From Johnsonella ignava ATCC 51276 (GTDB lineage Bacteria; Bacillota; Clostridia; Lachnospirales; Lachnospiraceae), in contig NZ_JH378829.1 in NCBI RefSeq assembly GCF_000235445.1, positions 303,571-367,570 of the forward strand: DNA of 64,000 nt, in the 5' to 3' direction. Position numbers and translations under genes: made by a program. Shown here piece after piece: positions 53,240 through 62,321 of this stretch. Within the stretch, counting starts at the first letter, position 1. Each line of letters starts with the position of its first letter. The notes beneath the pieces were generated by a model. That model was not told the DNA's origin, did no database searches, and worked only from the letters and a program-made list of their open reading frames with translations.

Positions 53240-54085
53240 CTATTTTACATGTATATGTGTATAAAGATGTTCCTGGCAATATTCATAATTTCCATTGCAT
53301 TTTGAACAATACCTGAATTCAAGATCGTCTCCGTCTTTTTCAGTTCTGCCGCATACATGGCATTTATGTATGCTTGTAAATGGAACTATTTTTACCGCAG
53401 TTCTGTCCGCAGGTTTTTTAAACTCATATCTTCTTTTAATTTCATCAGGTGCAACCCTTTTCCAGTTCTTTCTTAAAAGGAAAAATGCCATAACATTAAG
53501 CAGACACAAAGCTATGACAATCCTTTCAAGCATATCTCCTTTAAAGAAACTGTATCCTTCCATTGCCACATATATCACGGAGAGATATTTTATCTTTACA
53601 GGCAGTACAAAATACATCCATATTATACTGTCAGGCTCTAAAAGCGTATATGCCAGAAAGATTGACAGATTAAGGTGCCCTGGAGTTATATAATAGGTAT
53701 TTCCAACATAACCGCTTACATTTGTATTATAAGCAAATACAATAAATGCGGCTATAAGATGTCCCAGTATACCTGTAAATATAAATACATTATATTTAAA
53801 GCTTCCGATCCTCATCTCAATCGATGTTCCCAGTACATAATAAAGATAAGTCATGACGAACGCAAATAATATACCTGAAGACGGCGGATATAAAAGCCAT
53901 GTAAATAAACGCCAGAACTGCCCCTGAAGTATGGCATATACATCAAGTGATAGATAACGAACATATATAGTATTATTCCACATATTTATCAAAAAACCCA
54001 GACAATAAATCACTGCTATATATAAGGAAAGGTTTTTTATGGCATATTTTGAAAACTTACTTTCCATATTATCAAAAAATTTCAT
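53240..54085 (-). CDS. Rhomboid-like membrane protein without catalytic motif, with C-terminal zinc-finger-like domain
   Basis: This 281-residue protein has about six transmembrane segments (18-40, 60-80, 95-115, 135-150, 158-175, 188-206), ordered like rhomboid/derlin proteins, with WRLFTWLLYPPSSG after the first loop and GTSIEMRIGSFKYNVF between helices. The serine protease motif GxSG and its histidine are not seen (the corresponding area reads TPGHLNLSIFLAY), so it is probably a pseudoprotease. A hydrophilic C-terminus (about 207-281) carries CHVCGRT, YCSKCNG and YCQEH, a likely zinc-binding module. AGGAGGA precedes ATG. Role unknown. Confidence 0.75.
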   Translation of the reverse strand: MKFFDNMESKFSKYAIKNLSLYIAVIYCLGFLINMWNNTIYVRYLSLDVYAILQGQFWRLFTWLLYPPSSGILFAFVMTYLYYVLGTSIEMRIGSFKYNVFIFTGILGHLIAAFIVFAYNTNVSGYVGNTYYITPGHLNLSIFLAYTLLEPDSIIWMYFVLPVKIKYLSVIYVAMEGYSFFKGDMLERIVIALCLLNVMAFFLLRKNWKRVAPDEIKRRYEFKKPADRTAVKIVPFTSIHKCHVCGRTEKDGDDLEFRYCSKCNGNYEYCQEHLYTHIHVK

Positions 54086-54102
54086 ATTCCTCCTAAATGT
54101 AA

Positions 54103-54187
54103 ATCAATCATTTGCAAATAAATCATTTACAAATCCAATCATTTGCAAATCTAACCATTTGCAAATCTAACCATTCTTTAATGCAAA
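54103..54187. repeat. Imperfect tandem repeat with core ATTTGCAAAT
   Basis: Units ATCATTTGCAAATAA, ATCATTTACAAATCCA, ATCATTTGCAAATCTA and ACCATTTGCAAATCTA follow each other, with a degenerate fifth. The period is 15-16 bases, and each core ATTTGCAAAT is itself palindromic. Confidence 0.85.
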
Positions 54188-54360
54188 TTTAATACTTAAT
54201 TTAAAAACAAATAGCTTAAATAAAGTTTTTTAGGTTTTTAATTCCGTTATTATTTACAATTAATTATTAAAAATAAAAATGTAAAAGATATAACCCTACC
54301 AATTAAAACATTAAAAGCCCCTATTGTCAACCCAAACAAAAAGCCGCAAGTTGCATTTGT

Positions 54361-54389
54361 TTGAATTGCTTTATTAAGCCTCGTATGAT
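54361..54389 (+). promoter_or_regulatory. Promoter of the activator-like gene
   Basis: TTGAAT (54361-54366) and TATGAT (54384-54389) are 17 bases apart, 252 bases before the start codon. Confidence 0.6.
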
Positions 54390-54641
54390 AAAATTTGGAT
54401 ACAGTTTTATATAACACTGTATTCACCATGTCTTTTATACCTATATATAAATCTCAGGTTTTGCAGGAGCTGTTTATAAGACTGTAAAGCCATGTCTACA
54501 TATCATGGTACTTTAATAAGGAGGGCTTAAAGTTTTTATTTGTTAATTTAACCTGTTTTTGACTGCATTTAAGTAAGCTCTGATTTAATCACTGTTTACC
54601 TGACATGTCAAATTCATAAATATAGCTTTAAAAATTTAATT

Positions 54642-57600
54642 ATGAGCAGTAAAAACAATATATATATACTTGGGATTGATATAGGCTCAACCACTGTGAA
54701 GTCCGCAATTATAGATGAACAGAATTCTCTTTTGTTTTCAGACTACCGCAGACATTTCGCAAATATACAGGGAACTCTTGCAGATATATTAAGCAAGGCA
54801 CAAAAACAGCTCGGAAGCATAAATATAGTTCCTATGGTAACGGGTTCAGGCGGATTAAATCTCGCAAAACACCTGGATACAGTATTTGTACAGGAAGTCG
54901 TATCGGTTGCAACAGCTTTAAAATACTTTGCTCCGCAGACTGACGTGGCAATAGAACTTGGCGGTGAGGATGCAAAGATAATCTACTTTACAGGCGGTAT
55001 AGATCAGAGAATGAACGGTATATGCGCAGGCGGTACAGGTTCATTTATAGATCAGATGGCATCTCTTTTGCAGACAGATGCTCCGGGGCTTAACGAATAT
55101 GCCAGAGACTACAAGGCAATTTATCCTATTGCGGCACGATGCGGTGTTTTTGCAAAATCGGATATACAGCCTCTTATAAATGAGGGTGCTACAAGACAGG
55201 ATTTGGCGGCATCTATATTTCAGGCGGTTGTAAATCAGACAATATCAGGTCTTGCCTGCGGCAAACCTATAAGAGGACATGTTGCTTTTCTTGGCGGTCC
55301 TCTGCACTTTTTATCCGAGCTTAGAGCCGCTTTTATAAGAACGCTTAAGCTTGAGGGGGAGTATATAGTCGCTCCGGAAAATTCACATCTTTTTGCAGCC
55401 ATAGGAGCTGCTATGAATTGTGAAAAACTTAATGCAATGCAGCTTGATTCCCTTATAAATAAACTTAGAAACGGTGTACAGATGGCACATGAGATAGCAA
55501 GAATTGCACCGCTTTTTGAAAATGACGAGGAGTACGCCGAATTTATCTTAAGACACAGTGATAATGCCGTACAAACCGGCTCGCTTTCAGACTATAAAGG
55601 AGATATGTATCTTGGTATAGATGCCGGTTCAACCACTACAAAGATGGCTTTGATAGGAGATGACGGCAGGCTGTTATGGAAATATTATTCAGGAAACAAC
55701 GGCTCACCTCTTAAAACCGCAATCTCAGCCATAGCAGAGCTTAAAGAGCTTATAAATCCGGATTCACGCATAGTATATTCATGCTCCACAGGTTACGGCG
55801 AGGCACTGTTTAAATCAGCCTTTATGCTTGATGAAGGCGAAGTCGAAACAATAGCACATTATTATGCTGCGGCATTTTTTGAGCCTAAGGTGGACTGTAT
55901 ACTTGATATAGGCGGACAGGATATGAAATGTATACGCATAAAAGATGCGACAGTTGATTCCGTTCAGCTTAATGAAGCCTGTTCTGCAGGCTGCGGCTCA
56001 TTTATAGAAACCTTTGCCAAATCACTTAACTATAATGTGATAGACTTTGCCAGAGAAGCACTTTTTGCAAAGCACCCTGTTGATCTTGGTACAAGATGTA
56101 CCGTTTTTATGAACTCAAATGTAAAGCAGGCACAAAAAGAGGGGGCAACCGTAGCGGATATATCCTCCGGACTTGCATATTCAGTTGTTAAAAATGCTTT
56201 ATTTAAGGTTATAAAGATATCCGATGCAAAGGATCTTGGTGAGCATATAGTAGTACAGGGTGGGACTTTTTATAATGATGCAGTGCTGCGTGCATTTGAG
56301 AAAATAGCAGGCTGCAATCCCACAAGACCGGATATAGCCGGTATCATGGGAGCTTTCGGTGCAGCACTTATAGCAAGAGAACGCCATGAAGGGCAAAAAA
56401 GTACAATGCTCTCACTTGATGATATAATAAATCTCTCATTTGAAACTTCAATGAGCAGATGTAAGCTTTGCAGCAACAACTGTGTGCTTACAATCAATAA
56501 ATTTTCAGGAGACAGAAAGTTTATATCAGGCAACCGCTGTGAAAGAGGTTTAGGAAAAGACAAGCCTGTTTCAGATCATCTTAAAGTTCCGAATTTATTT
56601 GATTATAAATACCACAGAATATTTGATTATCCAACATTAAAACCTGATGAGGCTATAAGAGGCATCATAGGCATACCTCGTGTTTTAAACATGTATGAGG
56701 ATTTCCCTTTCTGGGCGGTATTTTTTAAGGAACTGGGCTTTAAGACTGTACTTTCCCCCATGTCAACAAAAAAGATTTATGAGATGGGAATAGAATCAAT
56801 TCCAAGCGAGTCTGAATGTTATCCTGCCAAAATTGTTCACGGGCATATAAGCTGGCTTATAAGAAACGGTATAAAAACAATATTCTATCCATGCGTTCCT
56901 TATGAGAGAAATGAAACTCCTGATGCAGGTAATCATTTTAACTGCCCCATAGTTACTTCATATGCCGAAAATATTAAAAATAATGTTGAAGAAATCGCTG
57001 AACATGGAGTTCGTTTCCTTAACCCCTTTATGGCATTTACGAATGAGGAAATTCTGACAAAGCAGCTTATAAAGGTAATGAAAAATGATTTCGGCATAGG
57101 AGCGGCAGAAGTCAAAAAAGCTGCACATATTGCCTGGAAAGAACTGCTTCAGGCTAAAATCGATATAGAAAAAAAGGGAGAGGAAACCATAAACTGGCTT
57201 TCACAACACGGCAGGAGAGGCATTGTACTTGCCGGAAGACCTTATCATGTAGATCCTGAGATACATCACGGCATACCTGAGATGATTGCTTCATTTGGGC
57301 TTGCAGTGCTTACTGAGGACAGTGTATCACACCTTGTTCCTGTTGAACGTCCGGTAGTTGTAAGCGACCAGTGGATGTATCATTCACGTCTATATAAAGC
57401 CGCAAGTTTTGTAAAAACTTCAGAGACAGTTGATCTTGTACAGCTTAATTCATTTGGCTGCGGTCTTGATGCTGTTACTACCGACCAGGTATCCGATATA
57501 CTTACAGGCTCCGGAAAGATCTATACTGTACTGAAAATAGATGAGGTAAACAACCTGGGTGCAGCAAGGATAAGAATACGCTCGCTTATAGCTGCCTTAA

Positions 57601-58952
57601 AGGTTAGAGAAAATAAAAAATATCTGAGACATATACAATCTGCGGCATACCACAGACAGGTATTTACAAAAGATATGAAAAAAGACTATACAATCCTATG
57701 TCCTCAGATGTCGCCTATACACTTTGATCTCCTTGAGCCTGCACTTAATGCCTTTGATTATAAGGTTGAAGTGCTTCAAAATGACACAAGATCCGCCATA
57801 GATACAGGGCTTAAATATGTAAATAATGATGCCTGCTATCCGTCCCTCATAGTTATAGGGCAGATTATGGAGGCTCTGCTTTCAGGCAAATATGATTTAA
57901 ATAAAACCGCAGTGTTTATGAGCCAGACCGGAGGCGGATGCCGTGCAAGCAATTACATAGGCTTTGTAAGAAGGGCGCTTGAAAAAGCCGGCATGCCTCA
58001 GATCCCGGTGATTTCGGTAAATGCAAACGGTATGGAAACAAATCCCGGCTTTAAATTCTCACTTCCGCTTTTGATTAAATCAATGCAGGCGGTTATATAC
58101 GGCGATGTACTTATGAGAGTGCTTTATGCTACAAGACCATATGAGTATGTAAAGGGTTCGGCTGATGAACTTCATAAAAAATGGCGTAATATATGTACTC
58201 AGGCTTTAAGTAAGCGTGCCCCCGCATTTAAAGAGTTTAAGCAAAATATCTTTGCCATGGTGAATGACTTTGATACCCTTAAAAGAAAAGATATAATAAA
58301 GCCTAAGGTAGGAGTAGTCGGTGAAATCCTGGTTAAATTTTCACCCCTTGCAAACAACCATATAGTTGAACTCCTTGAAAGAGAGGGTGCTGAAGCTGTT
58401 ATGCCCGATCTTTTAGACTTTCTGCTTTATTGCTTTTACAATAATAATTTCAGGGCACAAAACCTCGGTGCTTCTAAAAAATCCGCATTTTTCAGCAATA
58501 TAGCGATAGAGATACTTGAGGGATTCAGAAAAGATGCAAAGGATGCACTTTCAGCAAGCAAACACTTTATAGCACCTTCAAGAATAAATCATATAGCCGA
58601 TATGGCAAAAGAGTTTGTTTCACTCGGCAACCAGACAGGTGAGGGGTGGTTCCTTACGGGTGAGATGCTTGAACTTATAGAAACAGGCACTCCGAACATA
58701 GTATGTACACAGCCTTTCGGCTGCCTTCCAAACCATATAGTAGGAAAGGGCGTTATAAAAGAACTCAGAAATGCACACCCTGAAGCAAATATAATAGCTG
58801 TTGATTATGATCCAGGAGCCTCGGAAGTAAACCAGCTAAACAGGATTAAACTCATGCTTGCCACTGCACAGAAAAATCTTAAAGAAGCAGGTGCGGCAAA
58901 GCTAAAAAGAAATCCTCTTTCAGGTGAAAGCGAGGCTGTGGTTACAATTTAA
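54642..58952 (+). CDS. Giant 2-hydroxyacyl-CoA dehydratase activator-like protein (two ASKHA ATPase domains + DUF2229/HgdB-like parts)
   Basis: The protein has 1436 residues. ATPase domain 1 (about 6-275) has GIDIGSTTVK, ELGGEDAKI and cluster cysteines ICAGGTGSF (Cys128) and ARCGVF (Cys167). ATPase domain 2 (322-580) has GIDAGSTTTK, DIGGQDMK, EACSAGCGSF (Cys447, Cys451) and TRCTVF (Cys486). A cysteine-rich link CKLCSNNC...CERG (607-635) leads to DUF2229 and a C-terminal HgdB-like region. Activators of this group use ATP to push an electron from [4Fe-4S] to a dehydratase. The fused form is common in anaerobes and its substrate is unknown. The ATG has no ribosome site nearby; no better start exists. 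Confidence 0.88.
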   Translation: MSSKNNIYILGIDIGSTTVKSAIIDEQNSLLFSDYRRHFANIQGTLADILSKAQKQLGSINIVPMVTGSGGLNLAKHLDTVFVQEVVSVATALKYFAPQTDVAIELGGEDAKIIYFTGGIDQRMNGICAGGTGSFIDQMASLLQTDAPGLNEYARDYKAIYPIAARCGVFAKSDIQPLINEGATRQDLAASIFQAVVNQTISGLACGKPIRGHVAFLGGPLHFLSELRAAFIRTLKLEGEYIVAPENSHLFAAIGAAMNCEKLNAMQLDSLINKLRNGVQMAHEIARIAPLFENDEEYAEFILRHSDNAVQTGSLSDYKGDMYLGIDAGSTTTKMALIGDDGRLLWKYYSGNNGSPLKTAISAIAELKELINPDSRIVYSCSTGYGEALFKSAFMLDEGEVETIAHYYAAAFFEPKVDCILDIGGQDMKCIRIKDATVDSVQLNEACSAGCGSFIETFAKSLNYNVIDFAREALFAKHPVDLGTRCTVFMNSNVKQAQKEGATVADISSGLAYSVVKNALFKVIKISDAKDLGEHIVVQGGTFYNDAVLRAFEKIAGCNPTRPDIAGIMGAFGAALIARERHEGQKSTMLSLDDIINLSFETSMSRCKLCSNNCVLTINKFSGDRKFISGNRCERGLGKDKPVSDHLKVPNLFDYKYHRIFDYPTLKPDEAIRGIIGIPRVLNMYEDFPFWAVFFKELGFKTVLSPMSTKKIYEMGIESIPSESECYPAKIVHGHISWLIRNGIKTIFYPCVPYERNETPDAGNHFNCPIVTSYAENIKNNVEEIAEHGVRFLNPFMAFTNEEILTKQLIKVMKNDFGIGAAEVKKAAHIAWKELLQAKIDIEKKGEETINWLSQHGRRGIVLAGRPYHVDPEIHHGIPEMIASFGLAVLTEDSVSHLVPVERPVVVSDQWMYHSRLYKAASFVKTSETVDLVQLNSFGCGLDAVTTDQVSDILTGSGKIYTVLKIDEVNNLGAARIRIRSLIAALKVRENKKYLRHIQSAAYHRQVFTKDMKKDYTILCPQMSPIHFDLLEPALNAFDYKVEVLQNDTRSAIDTGLKYVNNDACYPSLIVIGQIMEALLSGKYDLNKTAVFMSQTGGGCRASNYIGFVRRALEKAGMPQIPVISVNANGMETNPGFKFSLPLLIKSMQAVIYGDVLMRVLYATRPYEYVKGSADELHKKWRNICTQALSKRAPAFKEFKQNIFAMVNDFDTLKRKDIIKPKVGVVGEILVKFSPLANNHIVELLEREGAEAVMPDLLDFLLYCFYNNNFRAQNLGASKKSAFFSNIAIEILEGFRKDAKDALSASKHFIAPSRINHIADMAKEFVSLGNQTGEGWFLTGEMLELIETGTPNIVCTQPFGCLPNHIVGKGVIKELRNAHPEANIIAVDYDPGASEVNQLNRIKLMLATAQKNLKEAGAAKLKRNPLSGESEAVVTI

Positions 58953-59106
58953 AGAACTTAAGTTAAACCTGTAGCTCTTATTCTGCCAGACATTAAAAAC
59001 ATCATGATTCATACTGCATTTTAAGAGATCATATTATAATCAAAGTTTAAATTATAATTGATATTTTTTATAAATAAATATATAAAAATTTAAAAAGGAG
59101 ATTTTT

Positions 59107-59487
59107 ATGAAAAAAGAAGTTATTACATCAAATAAGGCTCCGGCAGCAATAGGACCATACTCACAGGCTGTAAAATACGGCAATCTCGTGCTTACATCAG
59201 GAGTTATACCTGTTGATCCTAAAACCGGAGATATACCTGAAACTATTGAGGCACAGACAGAGCTTGCTTTAAACTCACTTAAGGGACTTGTTGAAGATGC
59301 CGGTTCATCAATGGCAAATGTAATTAAAACAACTGTATTTATTAAAAATATGGATGATTTCGCAAAGATTAACGAGATTTATACAAAATATTTTCCGCAG
59401 CCATGCCCCTCACGCTCATGCGTTGAGGTAGCTAAGCTTCCAAAAGGCGTAATGATTGAAATTGAGGCTATCTGCTATATAGCATAA
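59107..59487 (+). CDS. ridA: RidA-family reactive enamine/imine deaminase
   Basis: This 126-residue trimeric enzyme hydrolyses reactive enamines formed by PLP-dependent dehydratases. The family pattern is intact: APAAIGPYSQAVKYGNLV, TSGVIPVDPKTG, VIKTTVFIKNMDDFAKIN and the catalytic Arg in PSRSCVEVAKLPKGVMIEIEA (key residues RSxVEVAxLPKG). The ribosome site AAAAAGGAG precedes ATG. A gap of 154 bases from the activator gene leaves open whether they are cotranscribed. Confidence 0.96.
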   Translation: MKKEVITSNKAPAAIGPYSQAVKYGNLVLTSGVIPVDPKTGDIPETIEAQTELALNSLKGLVEDAGSSMANVIKTTVFIKNMDDFAKINEIYTKYFPQPCPSRSCVEVAKLPKGVMIEIEAICYIA

Positions 59488-59516
59488 AAATTGTTTAAAA
59501 ACAATGCCTTTTTTCA
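59488..59516 (+). terminator. Probable ridA terminator
   Basis: ATTGTTT pairs with AAACAAT directly after the stop, followed by GCC and six T's. Confidence 0.5.
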
Positions 59517-59640
59517 TAAGCATTGCCTATGCTTACTAAATTAAAGGGAGGTCGCATCATACTGAATTCAGTTATTTGGAATCAGTTATTTTGCGGCACT
59601 CCCTTTTATTTTTACATAAACATTGAGCTGCTCCGTTTAG

Positions 59641-60762
59641 CTATATTTCTTTACGCAGATTATTTAATTCCTTTGCAAGCAGTTCCATATTCATCTTTAT
59701 ACCGTAAAATACGCCATATTCATAAGCTTTTAATACAAACATACCAATCGGTATTGAAACTATCATTCCGCCTATTCCCGACCATCTGTACCCTATATAA
59801 AGGCATACAAGAGTGTAGAGCGCCGGCATCCCTATTGAATCTCCTACAAGCTTAGGCTGTATAAGCTGTCTTACCGCCTGTGTTATTATATATATGGCAG
59901 CAAGTCCGAATGCATACATATAGTCTGCAGATATAAGCTTTAAAACCGCCCACGGTATAAGCACTGTACCTGTACCGAATATAGGCAAAAAATCAAGCAA
60001 TGCTATAAAAAAAGCGGCAACAAATATGTATTTCACCTTAAGCAGATAAAAACCTGCAAGCAGTATAAGACCTACCACACACATTATCTTAAGCTGTGCT
60101 GCAAAATAACCCTTTATAAGTTTTTTTACATCACGTCTTATATATTCCCTGTATTTTAAAATACCGACAGGCATACATGAAACTACCTTTGATTTGATCG
60201 TATCCATATCGGCAGTAAAAAAGTATGATGCAAGTATTGTAATTACAATATAAACAAGTACATTCGGAAGTTTTTTAACAAAACTACCTGCCGCACCTGC
60301 CGTAGGAAGTGCAATATTTTTTATAATTCCCGATGCCGAATCATTGATATTCCTGCCAATTTCCGAAAACATATATGTTCTATCGGAACCGTCAATCATA
60401 AACCTTGATAAAAGTTCTCTGAAAGTACTGGCTATATCGGCACTTACAGTTTCATAAAGCTCCGGGAGTATATTTATAAATCTGCCTGCAAGCATAAAAA
60501 GCCATGAGAAAGTTATATATATCAGCCCTATAATCACGGCAAGTACTGAAACTATTATTATAATTGAACCGTGCTTTCTGTGTATTTTAATCCTTCCCTC
60601 AAGAAACCTGACCACAGGATTTGCCGCCATGGCGATAAGCCATGCGATTATAAACGGCATAAAATACTTAAATGCGGCTACTGCAAAAAAAGCTGTCGCA
60701 AAAACCGATACAATCGGTATCAATATATTCATGCAAAGAATCAATATTCGTTTTGAGCTCAT
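59641..60762 (-). CDS. AI-2E/YtvI-family integral membrane protein
   Basis: This 373-residue protein has about seven to eight membrane segments: a pair near the N-terminus (8-55), one at 65-90, then the C-terminal set with the family signature ALLDFLPIFGTGTVLIPWAV (about 255-274) and VRQLIQPKLVGDSIGM. In Bacilli YtvI is a sporulation-associated member; others export quorum signals or act as ion exchangers. No sporulation gene is nearby, so the role is open. The gene is leftward and separated by 80 bases from the upstream polymerase-like gene. Confidence 0.85.
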   Translation of the reverse strand: MSSKRILILCMNILIPIVSVFATAFFAVAAFKYFMPFIIAWLIAMAANPVVRFLEGRIKIHRKHGSIIIIVSVLAVIIGLIYITFSWLFMLAGRFINILPELYETVSADIASTFRELLSRFMIDGSDRTYMFSEIGRNINDSASGIIKNIALPTAGAAGSFVKKLPNVLVYIVITILASYFFTADMDTIKSKVVSCMPVGILKYREYIRRDVKKLIKGYFAAQLKIMCVVGLILLAGFYLLKVKYIFVAAFFIALLDFLPIFGTGTVLIPWAVLKLISADYMYAFGLAAIYIITQAVRQLIQPKLVGDSIGMPALYTLVCLYIGYRWSGIGGMIVSIPIGMFVLKAYEYGVFYGIKMNMELLAKELNNLRKEI

Positions 60763-60842
60763 AAAATCACCTCATCACTTAAGCTCCTTTAATATCCTGT
60801 AAAACTTAAAAAAGCTGAAAGTAGAAAAGCATAGACTCTTTA

Positions 60843-62321
60843 TCACTTAAGTTCTTTTAACTTTACAGTCCGTGCATAATAATTATATATATAATAAAGT
60901 ATGGAGGTTACACCCAGGTAAAACCATGTAGTAGGATTTGAAAACCATGTAGTAAAAAATGAAAATGAAAAATATACTGCAAACTGACCGTAAAACATAA
61001 AGGCTATGGGATTTTTACATCCGTCAGCCGCTTTTTCAAGCCTATATGCCGCAGCCGATAAAGCTGCTGCCAATATTACTACACCGGCTATATTAAAGTC
61101 ATAATAGGCATCATAAAAAATAGTAAGTGTACTCAGCTCGGTCTTTGTAGTATAAAGAGGAAAATTTATAAGCTGAGGAAATATAAATTTAAGTCCTGTA
61201 AGTGCAAAAAACGGAAAAAGCATTTTAAGTCCCATTGAATGTTTAGGAAGCTCTATGACAAGTTTATTAAAATTATCATAATTATTTGCCACATATATAT
61301 AAGGCTGGCTTATAAATATAGGCAAATTCCATCTCATCTCAAATATTGAATTCAGGTAGGGTATATCATGACTTCTTGCAATAGTAAGCACCACATACAC
61401 GGGTATTATAAAAAGCACTGCCGGCAATGCCGTCTTCTTTAGCGGAGTATCCCTTTTAATGCTTAAAAAACATATAACCGCAAGCATTACTGCAAATATA
61501 AATTGAAATCTTGATACACAAAGTATAGGCACTGAAAATGATATGAGATTTGATATTACAAGCACCAGCTTTTCAATCAGACTTATATCCTTCGCAAAAA
61601 GCAAATAAATCACGGAAAGTGCCGGTACAAGCACACACATTACAGTAAAATAATGGAGTCCGGATATATGAAAATAAGAGTATGCATGTGGAACACCTCT
61701 TGTAAAAAGAGGTATATATCTAAGTACAGACGCCTCTATTATAAAAGCAATTAAAGAAATAAGGCTCATAACCGAGACTGAATACAATATTATACTCATA
61801 TGCTCCGGTCCGTTATCTTTGAGCGGATTATCCCGCATTATCCCATCTTTTGACGACTTGGATTCATTTGTGCCGTCTTTACATGGTTTATATTCATCTG
61901 TCTTGTCTTTTGATGAGTTATAGTCATTCGTCCCGTTTTTAGATGATTTATCCTCAGCTATCTCATCTTTAATCAAGTTACATTCAGGCGTTTGGGCATT
62001 TCTCAGTGCATAGGGTGAACCGAATTTATTACATGCCCATCCAAATATCAGCCAGAAGGATATAAAGCCCAGAAAAAAGCAAAGCCATGTAACTATATGC
62101 CAGCTTTCCTGCAAATAAGACAGCTTAAAACATGATATTCCCTGCCCGCCTACAAAGCTTAATGAAAAAAGCCCTCTCAGATTAATAATACTGCCCGCCT
62201 TTAATCCCTCATTATAAAATAAATAAATTGCAGCACCTGTTAAAAGAATCCCGGATACGGCATAAAGCCGCATCCGGTCAGATAAAAATGCTGCCAGATA
62301 ACATATTGTATATATCAGCAT
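60843..62321 (-). CDS. Polytopic membrane protein resembling oligosaccharide repeat-unit polymerases, with a five-unit repeat insert
   Basis: This 492-residue protein has about ten hydrophobic segments and a pattern like O-antigen/oligosaccharide polymerases, including a large periplasmic-type loop (about 315-375, SRFQFIFAVMLA before it, EMRWNLPIFISQPYIYV in it). A hydrophilic loop (123-172) is made of five 10-residue units. No partner glycosyltransferases are in the window, so the polymerase assignment rests on topology and general resemblance. It overlaps ptsI by seven bases. Confidence 0.6.
   Translation of the reverse strand: MLIYTICYLAAFLSDRMRLYAVSGILLTGAAIYLFYNEGLKAGSIINLRGLFSLSFVGGQGISCFKLSYLQESWHIVTWLCFFLGFISFWLIFGWACNKFGSPYALRNAQTPECNLIKDEIAEDKSSKNGTNDYNSSKDKTDEYKPCKDGTNESKSSKDGIMRDNPLKDNGPEHMSIILYSVSVMSLISLIAFIIEASVLRYIPLFTRGVPHAYSYFHISGLHYFTVMCVLVPALSVIYLLFAKDISLIEKLVLVISNLISFSVPILCVSRFQFIFAVMLAVICFLSIKRDTPLKKTALPAVLFIIPVYVVLTIARSHDIPYLNSIFEMRWNLPIFISQPYIYVANNYDNFNKLVIELPKHSMGLKMLFPFFALTGLKFIFPQLINFPLYTTKTELSTLTIFYDAYYDFNIAGVVILAAALSAAAYRLEKAADGCKNPIAFMFYGQFAVYFSFSFFTTWFSNPTTWFYLGVTSILYYIYNYYARTVKLKELK
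61806..61955 (-). repeat. Five 30-bp tandem units inside the polymerase-like gene
   Basis: Encoded units are EDKSSKNGTN, DYNSSKDKTD, EYKPCKDGTN, ESKSSKDGIM and RDNPLKDNGP, 10 residues each, in frame, in a cytosolic or external loop. Confidence 0.85.

Larger units (their letters stand above)
54086..54641. other. Divergent intergenic region with tandem repeats, promoter and long leader
   Basis: Between the leftward rhomboid-like gene and the rightward activator gene lie the tandem repeats at 54103-54187, a copy of the polC terminator sequence (54312-54343), a promoter at 54361-54389 and a leader of about 245 bases. The leader contains CCATG/CATGG dyads (54490-54508), a strong ribosome site AAGGAGGG at 54518-54525 that is not followed by any gene, and the palindrome TGACATGTCA at 54601-54610. 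Confidence 0.5.

Noticed and set aside
54103..54187. Possible CRISPR array
   Set aside because: Units are only 15-16 bp and follow without unique spacers; no cas gene is present.
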